From the NCBI RefSeq assembly GCF_965228935.1, contig NZ_OZ245846.1, positions 3,596,001 to 3,660,000 on the forward strand: DNA of 64,000 nt, written 5' to 3'. Positions 45,385 to 54,914 of the stretch are shown here, piece by piece. Source of the DNA: Ulvibacterium sp965228935. GTDB taxonomy: Bacteria > Bacteroidota > Bacteroidia > Flavobacteriales > Flavobacteriaceae. The position numbers were made by a program, and so were the translations under genes. Within the stretch, counting starts at the first letter, position 1. Each line of letters opens with the position of its first letter. The notes under the pieces are model-generated. The model was not told the origin of the DNA, searched no databases, and saw only the letters and a program-made list of their open reading frames with translations.

Positions 45385-47196
45385 ATGAATAAGGAAGGAA
45401 TAATGGAAATGATCGCGCTTTTGGAACGTATCATTGAGGCTACGGAGCGTCTGGAAAAGAAGTATGCCAATCAGCTTTCCAAGGTACACCCCAAATTTGC
45501 AAAGAGTGCCATTAACCTTCTACATTATAGGGCATTTCGTAGATTTGACATCAAGGATTTACAAAATGGGCTGTCCCAACTGGGCTTGTCAAGACTTGGT
45601 AAATCAGAGGCCCATGTGTTGGCAAGCCTGAACATCACCAAAAGTGTTCTAAAAAGCTTTTTGGAGCCCAGGAAGATTACTTCCGAAGACACCTATCTCA
45701 GTATAGAACAAGGTAATCAGTTGTTACCTTTGAATACAGATGCCCTCTTGGGAACCAAACCTGAAAAAAGACCGGTACGTATTATGGTAACCCAACCTAC
45801 GGAAACTGCCCAAAATACGGACTTGGTCGACGAAATGGTTCAGTCGGGAATGGATATGGCACGGATAAACTGTGCCCACGATTCCCCTGAGGTTTGGGAA
45901 AAGATTATCAACAATATAAGGCGTGCCAGTAAGAATTCCTCCAGAACCAGTAAGGTCTGTATGGATTTGGGAGGCCCAAAAATTAGGACTGGAACCATAT
46001 ATAATGGATCCGATGTAGTGAAGTACAAACCTTCAAAAGATAGGAATGGCAAAGTGTCCAGTCCCTTACGGATTTCTTTGGTATCAGATCTTGGGGCAGC
46101 TCCCAAAAGTACACAAAACTGTTTGCAGCTACCTCAGGATTGGATAGAACGTCTTGAAACCGGGGATACTATTAAATTTTTTGATGCCAGGGGAAAACAT
46201 CGGAAATTTATTGTTCGTGCCCTTTTTGAGAAGGGGGTAGAGGTATATGCCCATAAGACCTGCTATCTGAAAAGGGGTATGGAAGTCTCCGTTTATAAAG
46301 AGGCCAAAATGTACACCGCTGCCATAAAGGAAGTTCGTTCATCCTCGGATCGGTTCTTGGCACTTAAGACAGGTGACACCATAATACTGGAGAAAAAGGG
46401 AACCCATTCAAATAACAGGGATCAAAAAACAGGAACTATCAATGCCAGGATTTCATGCACTTCGGACGCGGTTTTTGACTATGTAAGGATAGGTGAGCGG
46501 ATCCTGTTCGATGACGGGAAGGTAACTGGGAAAATAATCGGTCTTACATCATCGACAATGGATATTACCATTACCCGTGCCAAGGCAACAGGTAGTATTT
46601 TACGGGAGGACAAGGGTATAAACTTTCCGGATACCGATCTTAAGATCAGTGGGCTTACCGAAATCGATAAAAACAACCTACCGTTTATTGCCAAACATGC
46701 CGATGTAGTCAATCTATCCTTTGTAAACCGAAAGGATGACGTTCAGGAACTTATTGAGGAACTGGGCAAATTGCCTGAGGGGAACCAATTGGGCATAATT
46801 CTCAAAATTGAAACGAAAGCAGGTTTTGACAACCTTACTGAAATACTCCTGACCGCTATGCAGGTCTATCCTATTGGGGTAATGATTGCAAGGGGCGATT
46901 TGGCCGTAGAATGTGGTTGGGAAAATATGGCCATGATCCAGGAAGAAATACTTTCCCTATGTATGGCCTCCCATATCCCTGTAATCTGGGCTACACAGGT
47001 TTTGGAGAATTTGGCGAAAAAAGGCATTCCCTCCAGACCGGAAATAACCGATGCGGCGATGTCCCAAAGGGCTGAATGTGTGATGTTGAACAAAGGCCCC
47101 CATATCGTCAGGACAATTAAACTGTTAGATCATATCCTGGCCGGCATGAGTCATTATCAGTATAAAAAATCGCCCATGTTCCCCTTATGGACATAA
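45385..47196 (+). CDS. Atypical pyruvate-kinase-like protein with N-terminal domain
   Basis: A 603-residue protein. Residues 1-120 are an extra domain with RAFRRFDIKDLQNGLSQLG and LSRLGKSEAHV, a pattern I associate with atypical pyruvate-kinase-like proteins of bacteria and plants. Then comes a pyruvate-kinase barrel: MARINCAHD, CMDLGGPKIRTG, the lysine in ILKIETKAGF, and MIARGDLAVECGW. The B domain (about 200-370) is longer than in classical enzymes. WATQVLENL is followed by SQRAECVMLNKG, where the usual AR-G-E-T-A region differs. The C-terminal allosteric domain is missing. Kinase activity is uncertain. I use the ATG at 45385; a GTG at 45376 is the alternative. Confidence 0.78.
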   Translation: MNKEGIMEMIALLERIIEATERLEKKYANQLSKVHPKFAKSAINLLHYRAFRRFDIKDLQNGLSQLGLSRLGKSEAHVLASLNITKSVLKSFLEPRKITSEDTYLSIEQGNQLLPLNTDALLGTKPEKRPVRIMVTQPTETAQNTDLVDEMVQSGMDMARINCAHDSPEVWEKIINNIRRASKNSSRTSKVCMDLGGPKIRTGTIYNGSDVVKYKPSKDRNGKVSSPLRISLVSDLGAAPKSTQNCLQLPQDWIERLETGDTIKFFDARGKHRKFIVRALFEKGVEVYAHKTCYLKRGMEVSVYKEAKMYTAAIKEVRSSSDRFLALKTGDTIILEKKGTHSNNRDQKTGTINARISCTSDAVFDYVRIGERILFDDGKVTGKIIGLTSSTMDITITRAKATGSILREDKGINFPDTDLKISGLTEIDKNNLPFIAKHADVVNLSFVNRKDDVQELIEELGKLPEGNQLGIILKIETKAGFDNLTEILLTAMQVYPIGVMIARGDLAVECGWENMAMIQEEILSLCMASHIPVIWATQVLENLAKKGIPSRPEITDAAMSQRAECVMLNKGPHIVRTIKLLDHILAGMSHYQYKKSPMFPLWT

Positions 47197-47247
47197 GCCT
47201 AAGAGAAGAAATATTCGAAAAGAGCTTGTAATGGAGAACCTTCGGGG

Positions 47248-48711
47248 TTATGTCTTGGCCTCCTCCTTTTGTTTTACCATTTTACGGGTAAACAAATTCT
47301 TCTCCTTAATGGTCTCGGCGATTCCTTCCGGAAGCATGTCCTCCCAACCATCTTCATTGTTGATCAACTTTTTTAGGACATCCCTAGAGAAAATGTGCAT
47401 GATTTCCGGGTCATAGTCAATGATATCCATAACCTTTCCATTATACTTAAAGAATTTGTACAATTCTTTCATTCTAGGGTGTACCTTAATGTTGTTGCTG
47501 GTCATGATCTGACCGGTTTCGGCATTCTTCATGGGATAAAGATATACCTGTAATTCCTTAAAGAACAGCTTTCCGAAAGCTTCAAGGATGCCACCGCTTA
47601 AATGCCTGTAATACTTTTCATCAAAAATATCCACGAGGTTGTTGACGCCCATCGTTAAGCCGATATGGGCTTTGGTGTAGTTATTTAAATACTCTACCAG
47701 GCGGTAATATTCCTGAAATTTGGATATCATGACCGTGTGTCCCAAAGAACATAAAAGTTCGGCCCTATCCATGAAATCCTGTTCATCGATCTCCCCGTGG
47801 GCCTTTAGGTTGGAAAGTGTAATCTCAAATATAACTATGGCCTTATCAATATCTACGGCCGGATCTCTAACAAAGATATCATAGGACTTCTCGAACATGT
47901 CCATATTTACCTTGGTTACCGGTCTAAAACTGCCCCTTAACGCCAAAATGTTCTTTTTGTATAGTATTGCGGCCGGAAGCAGATTGTTGCCGTCCGGGCC
48001 GAACATAACGGCATCCGTCATATCATTGCGTATGAGCTGTAAACTCATAAGCCGGTTGTCCACACCCTTAAAATTGGGGCCTGAGAAGTTTACCATATCA
48101 ATTTCAATGGTATCCTGATCTATGTGGTCATATAGATATTTTAGAAGTTTTCGTGGTTTATGGTACTTATAGAATGCACCATAAATAAGATTTACACCAA
48201 CTATGCCCAAGGTTTCCTGCTGTAAGCGGGCCTCATTTTGCTTAAATCGTATATGTAGGATTATCTCGTCGAATTCCTTTTGATGTGCATCCAATTGAAA
48301 TCGGATGCCGACCCAACCGTGACCCTTATATCGTTTTGAAAAATCTATTGTGGCAACGGTATTGGCGTATGCGAAAAACAAACGTTCGGGATGTGTGTCT
48401 CGGCTAATCCGCTCTCCCATAAGTCGCATTTCATGCGAAAGCATTTTTTTGAGCCTGGATTGTGTCACATACCTACCATCTTCCTCTACCCCGTAAATTG
48501 CATCGCTAAAATCTTTGTCATAGGCACTCATGGCCTTGGCAATGGTACCCGAGGCACCGCCGGATCGAAAGAAATGGCGTGCTGTCTCTTGGCCCGCACC
48601 TATTTCGGCAAAGGTTCCGTAGATGTCCGGATTTAAATTGATTCTTAGGGTCTTGGCCTTTATGGAAGGTATATTTTCAAACGCGGTGTCCCGTTTTAAA
48701 ACTGAAGCCAT
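47248..48711 (-). CDS. Conserved protein of unknown function, about 490 residues
   Basis: I recognise no catalytic motif. The 487 residues have no signal peptide or transmembrane helix from the chosen ATG at 48711 (the upstream in-frame ATG at 48822 would add a hydrophobic stretch and overlap the divergent gene's start at 48800, so I reject it). Conserved-looking stretches include EIGAGQETARHFFRSGGASG and GHGWVGIRFQLDAHQKEFDE. Databases may label relatives as TonB-dependent receptor; nothing in the sequence supports that, since there is no signal peptide or plug. Its neighbours give no clear clue. Confidence 0.65.
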   Translation of the reverse strand: MASVLKRDTAFENIPSIKAKTLRINLNPDIYGTFAEIGAGQETARHFFRSGGASGTIAKAMSAYDKDFSDAIYGVEEDGRYVTQSRLKKMLSHEMRLMGERISRDTHPERLFFAYANTVATIDFSKRYKGHGWVGIRFQLDAHQKEFDEIILHIRFKQNEARLQQETLGIVGVNLIYGAFYKYHKPRKLLKYLYDHIDQDTIEIDMVNFSGPNFKGVDNRLMSLQLIRNDMTDAVMFGPDGNNLLPAAILYKKNILALRGSFRPVTKVNMDMFEKSYDIFVRDPAVDIDKAIVIFEITLSNLKAHGEIDEQDFMDRAELLCSLGHTVMISKFQEYYRLVEYLNNYTKAHIGLTMGVNNLVDIFDEKYYRHLSGGILEAFGKLFFKELQVYLYPMKNAETGQIMTSNNIKVHPRMKELYKFFKYNGKVMDIIDYDPEIMHIFSRDVLKKLINNEDGWEDMLPEGIAETIKEKNLFTRKMVKQKEEAKT

Positions 48712-48799
48712 TTCATGAAGTTTGCTGAAAACAAAGTTAAAAAGAATGGGTAATCTAATAAATAAATAAGTTATAAATTTGAAATAAATAGACCAAGGG

Positions 48800-49564
48800 T
48801 TGAGAATCACGTTTTTGGGCACGGGAACATCACAGGGAATCCCGGTAATCGGGAGTAGTCATCCCGTATGTCTCAGCAATGACCACAAGGACAAAAGATT
48901 ACGGGTCTCAGTACTTTTATCTTGGGACGATTATAATTTTGTTATAGACTGCGGTCCCGATTTTAGACAGCAGATGCTCACCCATGAAGTTTCCAAACTG
49001 GACGGTATTCTCTTTACCCATGAGCATGCGGATCACACGGCCGGAATAGACGATATACGGCCTTTTTTCTTTAGACAAGGCGATATTCCCATTTATGCCC
49101 ATGAACGTGTAATTTCTTCCTTACGGCAACGATTCGATTACATTTTCGCCGATGCCAACAGGTATCCCGGTGCCCCGGCGGTAGAGGTTAACCTTATAAA
49201 AAAGGACAAGCCCTTTAAGATAGGGGATACCATGGTGATGCCTATAGAGGCCCAACATAATCGATTGCCCGTTTTGGGGTATCGAATAAATGACTTTACC
49301 TACTTAACGGATGTTAAGACGATTGCCAAGGAGGAATTGGAAAAAATAAAGGGTTCCCAAGTCTTGGTGGTCAATGCCCTTAGGGAAGAACCCCATCATT
49401 CCCATTTTAACTTACGGGAAGCTATCGCCTTTTCGGAAAAGGTGGGTGCCCCAAGGACATATCTTACCCATATCAGCCATTTACTGGGTTTTCATGAAGA
49501 TGTAGAAAAAAAACTGCCAAAAGGTGTACTTTTGGCCTATGACAATCTGGTCATAACCCTTTAA
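48800..49564 (+). CDS. PhnP-like MBL-fold hydrolase
   Basis: A 254-residue metallo-beta-lactamase-fold enzyme. The N-terminal FLGTGTSQGIPVIG is the characteristic start of the PhnP/lactonase group. THEHADHTAGIDD is the HxHxDH metal motif, with a later metal-site histidine in EAQHNRLPVL and TLTH-like histidine in YLTHISHLLG. It resembles PhnP phosphodiesterases, but no phn genes are near, so function is open. The start is a TTG: no in-frame ATG lies between it and an upstream stop, and the conserved N-terminus begins right there. Confidence 0.85.
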   Translation: MRITFLGTGTSQGIPVIGSSHPVCLSNDHKDKRLRVSVLLSWDDYNFVIDCGPDFRQQMLTHEVSKLDGILFTHEHADHTAGIDDIRPFFFRQGDIPIYAHERVISSLRQRFDYIFADANRYPGAPAVEVNLIKKDKPFKIGDTMVMPIEAQHNRLPVLGYRINDFTYLTDVKTIAKEELEKIKGSQVLVVNALREEPHHSHFNLREAIAFSEKVGAPRTYLTHISHLLGFHEDVEKKLPKGVLLAYDNLVITL

Positions 49565-49711
49565 TCCAACAGATGAAACGAGCATTAAGAAATTTTAGAC
49601 ATTTTTCACAAAAGGGAATGTTTAAAATTTTTAATGCGAGAGCGTAGCGGTTACATTCGTTCTCAATTTTATAATTAGCATCTAATCAGATAATTATAAA
49701 GATTTAAACGT

Positions 49712-50206
49712 ATGAAAAATAAAATCTTTCTCTATTTATTTGTTTTTACGGCTTTGATCGGCCTATATCTTTTTGTGAGCAGCGGAAATATGCAAAAAGC
49801 AAAGGATACCCAAATTGAAAGGCTAAATGCAGGAATTGCCAAGCTTCAGGATTCCGTTCAGAAACTGAACATTAAAATTTTGGATGTACAACATTTCTCC
49901 TTGGAGAAAAATGATTATGCGCTGGAGTACTACGACCATTTAAATCTTGAAAACCCGGAACGCTATATTGCCGATAAGTTACTGGAAACCAATGAAAGAA
50001 AAGGGGATAATCCGCTGATACCCTATGAAGGTATGGAAGGCGATTTCAAATTAAATAAAATCAATGTCCTGAACCACCGTTGGATCTTGGCCGAGTTTAC
50101 CGATGGGAAACACTGGGGCGAGATAATCTTGGAATATGAACTAAAGGATGATATGGGCGTAGACTTTACCCTGTCCAATCACTTGTTATACTCCAGCACT
50201 TTTTAG
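49712..50206 (+). CDS. Membrane-anchored protein of unknown function
   Basis: A 164-residue protein with an N-terminal transmembrane helix or uncleaved signal (about 5-24), a short coiled coil of Lys, Gln and Asp (about 30-60) and a soluble domain (about 70-164) rich in acidic residues with W-G-E-I-I-L near the end. No family recognised. The last four bases overlap the 3' end of the convergent esterase gene. Confidence 0.7.
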   Translation: MKNKIFLYLFVFTALIGLYLFVSSGNMQKAKDTQIERLNAGIAKLQDSVQKLNIKILDVQHFSLEKNDYALEYYDHLNLENPERYIADKLLETNERKGDNPLIPYEGMEGDFKLNKINVLNHRWILAEFTDGKHWGEIILEYELKDDMGVDFTLSNHLLYSSTF

Positions 50207-50862
50207 ATTTTGTCATTCAGCCATTTTCGGAATGAATGAAAATTCTGGGGGGATACCCCATGTCCTACGGGAAATTCCTCATAAATATGTTCTATCCCGA
50301 GATTTTTTAGAAAATCGGGCACTTTTTGGGCCCATTCCGGTGGAATTACTTGATCAACCTGCCCATGGGAGGCATAAATCTTCAAATGGTCAAATTTCTT
50401 TTCTTCATAAGCCTGGGCCAAAATCCTTTCGTTGATATATCCGCTAAGGGCAACCACATTTTTTATCCGTTCCGGGTAGGAGAGGGCAACCGCATAACTG
50501 AGGATAGTACCTTGACTAAATCCCAATAAGCTTATGTTGTCCGTATCCAGATGATACGTTTTGCACGCTTCATCAATGAAATGCATGATTTTCTCCCGGG
50601 AAGACCTGGCCTGGTCATCATCGCTCCATTTGCCCTGTTCGGCATCAAAATTAATGGCGTACCAAGCAAAACCAAAGGGTTGTAGGGTATACGGAGCCCT
50701 GACCGAGATAACGCACAGCTCCTTGGGAAGTTCCGATGCAAAGGAAAAAAGGTCTTCTTCATTGCTGCCGTAGCCATGGAACATGAAAAGTACGGGCGGC
50801 CTACCTTCCGTTATGGAAGAAGGTCTAATAAGATGTTCCAATGATAAGGGGGCCGTCGTCAT
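50203..50862 (-). CDS. Alpha/beta-hydrolase, carboxylesterase/phospholipase type
   Basis: A 219-residue cytoplasmic hydrolase of the phospholipase/carboxylesterase family (Abhydrolase_2). It has the oxyanion loop FHGYGSNEEDL, the nucleophile elbow GFSQG with Ser116, Asp170 in HGQVDQVIP and His201 in FPVGHGVSP: complete triad. Such enzymes act on short-chain esters or lysophospholipids; the true substrate is unknown. It is the last gene of an operon, immediately after a membrane-protein gene (0 bases between stop and ATG). Confidence 0.88.
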   Translation of the reverse strand: MTTAPLSLEHLIRPSSITEGRPPVLFMFHGYGSNEEDLFSFASELPKELCVISVRAPYTLQPFGFAWYAINFDAEQGKWSDDDQARSSREKIMHFIDEACKTYHLDTDNISLLGFSQGTILSYAVALSYPERIKNVVALSGYINERILAQAYEEKKFDHLKIYASHGQVDQVIPPEWAQKVPDFLKNLGIEHIYEEFPVGHGVSPQNFHSFRKWLNDKI

Positions 50863-51186
50863 CTAGGGAATAAAAGTAAACCATTTTTGAAAATAAAGAC
50901 CCAGTATCGGTATCGTTTTTTCCTCTCCTTTTAAGGCACCCAAAAAACCGTAAAACCAGAGTGCAAGATAAGAGATGTAGAGCCCGTACCAGGCGTAAGG
51001 ATTGAACCAAACGCTCAGGAAAAGGGCAAAACCCAAAAAGCACAAATGAAGACCAAAGGCCTGTCTTGTATGGAACCTGGCAAAACTATTTTTGGGTTCC
51101 ACGTTCATGGTAATGGCGATCAAAGCGCCCACCATGGTTAAATAAGCCACGATGGCCGTGGTCTTTCCTTCATTTGTTTCTTTCAC
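50863..51186 (-). CDS. DUF4870-like small membrane protein
   Basis: A 107-residue protein with about three transmembrane helices. It has the DUF4870-like IVAYLTMVGALIA start and the NSFARFHTRQAFGLHL loop between helices 1 and 2. The stop is immediately followed by the esterase ATG, so translation is probably coupled. Function unknown. It is a paralogue of the next gene upstream (51254-51565), sharing the same loop. Confidence 0.75.
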   Translation of the reverse strand: MKETNEGKTTAIVAYLTMVGALIAITMNVEPKNSFARFHTRQAFGLHLCFLGFALFLSVWFNPYAWYGLYISYLALWFYGFLGALKGEEKTIPILGLYFQKWFTFIP

Positions 51187-51253
51187 TTTGTAAGAAAGTT
51201 AGTAGTAAAAAATAAGATTCAATGGTCTCTCCCATAAAAAATCAGAAATAGGG

Positions 51254-51565
51254 TTACCCTATTTTACCGATAATGGGTACGGGTTCCTCCTTTAAATTAA
51301 TGGCGTTGATAAGTCCAAGTATCCAAAGGACTAAGACCCCCAGTCCGATAATGGTGGAAATAATGGACAGGGAAGATGGCAATATGGCACCTAAGGCGGA
51401 GTTGGCAATTCCCAAAACCGCAATTCGAAATGACTGCCCGATATGGAATTTGGCAAAGGAATTATTCTTGGAATTGTTCATGATAAAGGCGATAATCAAT
51501 CCGATAATGGTGATGTAGGCAATTATGGCGATTGTCCTTCCATCTTCTTTTGTTTGCTGACTCAT
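51254..51565 (-). CDS. DUF4870-like small membrane protein
   Basis: A 103-residue membrane protein with three hydrophobic segments. It has the family's IAIIAYITIIGLIIAF start and the loop NSFAKFHIGQSFRI, nearly the same as in the paralogue just downstream. The C-terminus ends in V-P-I-I-G-K-I-G. Function unknown; the Tic20-like topology is a family statement only. It is 42 bases after the stop of the dihydroorotase-like gene and part of the same operon. Confidence 0.78.
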   Translation of the reverse strand: MSQQTKEDGRTIAIIAYITIIGLIIAFIMNNSKNNSFAKFHIGQSFRIAVLGIANSALGAILPSSLSIISTIIGLGVLVLWILGLINAINLKEEPVPIIGKIG

Positions 51566-51607
51566 CTTCTGAAAATTAAGGTTGGTGGTTTAGTAGTTTA
51601 AAGGTAA

Positions 51608-52861
51608 TCAAAATATCAATTGTCCGTTATTGATGATTCCATAGGCCTTGCCCTTTAATTCACTGTTCAAAAAGATACTGTTTTTGGAGGTGGAGTTTAT
51701 ATGTTCCTCGCCAAAAACGTAAGTTTCATCCGGATCGAACAAAGAGATGGAAGCTATTGCCCCTTCTTTTATTTCCGGGTTTTCCAGAGCATATTGCGTT
51801 CTTGCACGGGTCAGGATATCGACTGTTGCCTCGGCTCCAAAAAGTGTATTCAAAGCCCCGAAAGCACTTTCCAGACCGATGGTGCCATAAGCGGCATGGT
51901 CAAACTCCACTTTTTTCAGTTCGATGTTCATAGGCGTATGATCCGTGATGACCAAATCTATGGTTCCGTCCTTTACCCCCTTGATGAGGGCTTTAACATC
52001 CCTCGCGGTGCGAAGTGGGGGGGTAGTCTTGTAATTGGAATCAAAATCGCTCAATGTAGCATCGGTATACCAAAGATTGTGAATTGCGGTGCTACAACTT
52101 ACATTTAACCCCTTTCTTTTGGCATCCGATATTAATTTCACCGAATTGGCGGTGGATATGGTCGGGATGTGCAATCTTCCCCCCGTATATTCCAATATAA
52201 AAAGATCTCGGACGATCTGAAGTTCCTCGGCTAGGGACGGGATTCCCTTAAGTCCCAATTTAGTGGATACTTCACCTTCATTTACAACTCCTTTTCCCGC
52301 GATTTCCATGTCCAATGGAAAGGAATATACCAAGCCATCAAAACCCTGAACATATTGGAGCGCAATCTTTAGAAGATTACCATTGGACAAAGACTTTTTA
52401 AAATCATAAAACCCTGTGGCCCCAGCATTTTTCATATCAAAAAGCTCGGCCAAATTTCTCCCCTCACTTTTTACGGTCAAAGATCCCAATGGGTGTAGAT
52501 TGGTAGCCTTTCCCTTCCCGGCACTTTTTAGGAACACAACATCGGAACTACTATCCGGTACAGGATTGGTGCCTGTATGTAGCACTACGTCGGTAAACCC
52601 GCTCCTGGCGGCTACGGAAAGGCCATGGGCTATGGTTTCCCTTTCCTCAAATCCCGGTTCCCCAAAATTCACCCCACCATCGAACCAACCTGGGGAAACA
52701 TGCAGGTTTTTTTTGGCTATTGTCTTTACTCCTTTTCCTGCATCTATCCTTACCGCTATTTTTTCAATTTTCCCACCCTTTATAAGGATATCCCTCTTTT
52801 TTGTATGAAGACCTGCGTTGTTGGGATCCAGTATTTTAACGGACTTTAAAAGTATGTTCAT
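51608..52861 (-). CDS. Dihydroorotase-like amidohydrolase missing key ligands
   Basis: A 417-residue amidohydrolase-fold protein that aligns with dihydroorotase through SPGWFDGG, FDFKK-like and TDHTPM. Canonical dihydroorotase has D-x-H-x-H-x-R-x-P-G; here D61 stays, but positions 63, 65 and 67 read Gly, Asn and Gly. The later H-x-S-T-type histidine is Thr (TIST), while the histidine/aspartate pair in VITDHTP is kept. It is therefore probably not an active zinc hydrolase and may serve as a structural partner like the inactive PyrC' proteins. The start overlaps the stop of the BatA gene by four bases. Confidence 0.8.
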   Translation of the reverse strand: MNILLKSVKILDPNNAGLHTKKRDILIKGGKIEKIAVRIDAGKGVKTIAKKNLHVSPGWFDGGVNFGEPGFEERETIAHGLSVAARSGFTDVVLHTGTNPVPDSSSDVVFLKSAGKGKATNLHPLGSLTVKSEGRNLAELFDMKNAGATGFYDFKKSLSNGNLLKIALQYVQGFDGLVYSFPLDMEIAGKGVVNEGEVSTKLGLKGIPSLAEELQIVRDLFILEYTGGRLHIPTISTANSVKLISDAKRKGLNVSCSTAIHNLWYTDATLSDFDSNYKTTPPLRTARDVKALIKGVKDGTIDLVITDHTPMNIELKKVEFDHAAYGTIGLESAFGALNTLFGAEATVDILTRARTQYALENPEIKEGAIASISLFDPDETYVFGEEHINSTSKNSIFLNSELKGKAYGIINNGQLIF

Positions 52862-54780
52862 GGAAAGTATTTTTGGATGAGTATTTCAACCAATAAAAAC
52901 AGCAACGCTAAAATAACAAACCATTTCCAAAGCTCCCTTACACTGTTGTCTTTTTCCATTGCATCAAAAAAGGAACTTATGGAAGGCGTATCCGAGCTAT
53001 CACTGAAGACGTTCAAATCTAGATAATTCAGTTCACTTTCCGCCCTCGAATAGTTAAAACTGATATTTTTGATGGTCTCGCCTGTTTTATGGATGCGATA
53101 GATTCCATCGGTCTTGGGGTTTTCTTGAAATGTTAAGGATACCTTATTGGCCGATGACCTTTGAAGGGGTATGAATTCGTAGTCGCTTTTGGCCACCTTT
53201 AGGATTTCGTCTTTTTGTAAGGCCGTGGGAATATCCACCTGAATCTGCCCGTCCATCCGCATATAGAGTTTGGGCAGTTTTAGACTATTGCTTCCCATAT
53301 TGTAAAGCGTGGGCACTATTAGGGGAGAATTTTTAAAATTGGAGTTTTCCGAAGAGATCGAGGCCGTAAAGAAGAATGTGCCGTTGCTACCCAATAAAAA
53401 GGGCGAATTGTCCTCAAAGCTTAGGATATGGGGAGCCAATGTATTCGTTCTATAAAATGAACTTACCTGGGGGTATTGAAAATTGGTGGCATCCTTTTCA
53501 AACACATTTCTGTATAAGGGATGGGAGAAGGAAATCGTAGTAATATTCCGGGGCAAATTAATTTTCTGACCATAACCCGTGGAAAAGTAATTCGTGGATA
53601 ATATGTTGTACGAGTCTACATCGATGTCCATGGCCGGGATTACCGTCAACCATCCGCCATTATCCGTAAATGAACGTAGACTGGTAGACAGGGTAGACGG
53701 AAGTTCCTCGATTTCATTCAGAACAATTAAATTTTGGGTCTCCAAAATTCCATAATCCAAAGTCCGTAGAGTAGTGGAAGTAAAGGCAAACTCATCTTCC
53801 GTGTAAATACGTCCCAAATAGGGGCTGTCCTCTGGGCCAATGGCCAAAACTTTTATTTTTTCCTTTTGGTCGATATTAAAAAAGAGCTGGTTGTCATAGG
53901 CAAGACCGGAATCCACAATTTCCAGCCTCCCCTGTATAACTTCATTATTTCCTAAAGTAAAGTTCACGGTGGCCCGACCATTGTCATCGAATATGGCAGC
54001 TGTTTTTGCCACAAGGTCATCTTCATTAAAGAAGGAAACCGGAATATCCTTGGTTTCCTTATCCGCGGTGAGGGTTGCGGCAAGCTCTAAATTCTCGGAA
54101 CCCTGACTTACCACATAAATCGAATCCAGGGATACATTCTTTACGTTGTCCGGTAACATTTGTACCCAGGATGTCGCGGTATTGCCAAGGGAATCTAGGC
54201 CAGACGATGTCATTCTTTGTTGAAAATCCGAAATAAGTATAGTGCTCTGAACGGCCTGCGCATCGGGCTTGAAAAAAGCTTCGGCCTTTAAGAAAATCTC
54301 ATCCAACTGAAGTTGTTTCGAGGAATAAGAATGGGTCAATAAATCATTTTGGATGACGGACATGGTAGCGTCCTCAAAAATCTTTTCGTTCGTAAAAAGT
54401 GTAAAACTATAATCTTCAGGGATTGATTTTATCAACTCCTGGACGGCGTTGTCCAATAGGGAATTCCCGTCCTTTTTGGCCTGCATACTAAAGGAATCAT
54501 CCAAATAAATAACGATTTCCTTTTTTAGGAATGCGGTTTTTTTCGCGAAAAAGGGTTGCGCAAAGGCCAAGATCAAAGCAGTGAAAAGAAATAATCGGGT
54601 AAGAAGTAACAACCATTTTTTAAGCGTTCTGCTCTTACGGGATTTGGCTACTACCCGGCGTAAAAGTTTTACATTGGTAAAAGGTGTCTTCTTAAACCGG
54701 CGTAGCTGAAAAAGATGGATGAAAATTGGAATCAGTAGTAAAAATAGGGCCCAAAGGAGTTCTGGATACTTAAACTGCAT
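52858..54780 (-). CDS. BatA-like VWA membrane protein
   Basis: A 640-residue protein. The N-terminal BatA domain (residues 1-80) has LLWALFLLLIPIFIHLFQLR and a second transmembrane helix at about 58-76. A von Willebrand A-like domain follows with the DxSxS MIDAS (Asp94, Ser96, Ser98). A large beta-rich periplasmic region (about 250-600) and a final transmembrane helix (about 620-636) end it. Bat proteins in Bacteroidota are linked to oxygen tolerance and envelope integrity; no MoxR ATPase or other bat gene is near. It is the first gene of the minus-strand operon. Confidence 0.85.
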   Translation of the reverse strand: MQFKYPELLWALFLLLIPIFIHLFQLRRFKKTPFTNVKLLRRVVAKSRKSRTLKKWLLLLTRLFLFTALILAFAQPFFAKKTAFLKKEIVIYLDDSFSMQAKKDGNSLLDNAVQELIKSIPEDYSFTLFTNEKIFEDATMSVIQNDLLTHSYSSKQLQLDEIFLKAEAFFKPDAQAVQSTILISDFQQRMTSSGLDSLGNTATSWVQMLPDNVKNVSLDSIYVVSQGSENLELAATLTADKETKDIPVSFFNEDDLVAKTAAIFDDNGRATVNFTLGNNEVIQGRLEIVDSGLAYDNQLFFNIDQKEKIKVLAIGPEDSPYLGRIYTEDEFAFTSTTLRTLDYGILETQNLIVLNEIEELPSTLSTSLRSFTDNGGWLTVIPAMDIDVDSYNILSTNYFSTGYGQKINLPRNITTISFSHPLYRNVFEKDATNFQYPQVSSFYRTNTLAPHILSFEDNSPFLLGSNGTFFFTASISSENSNFKNSPLIVPTLYNMGSNSLKLPKLYMRMDGQIQVDIPTALQKDEILKVAKSDYEFIPLQRSSANKVSLTFQENPKTDGIYRIHKTGETIKNISFNYSRAESELNYLDLNVFSDSSDTPSISSFFDAMEKDNSVRELWKWFVILALLFLLVEILIQKYFP

Positions 54781-54914
54781 TCCTTAATTTGATTGGGCAA
54801 ATATAACGATTTCCAAGGTTGAAAATTCAAAGTTTACGATTTATTTAAATCGGCTTTTTTTAAATAATCGGGTAACTCGGGAAGTTGTATCCTTTCTTTT
54901 ACTTGGGACGATTC

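Noticed and set aside
47248..48711. TonB-dependent receptor
   Set aside because: No signal peptide, plug or beta-barrel pattern; such a label on relatives would be misleading.
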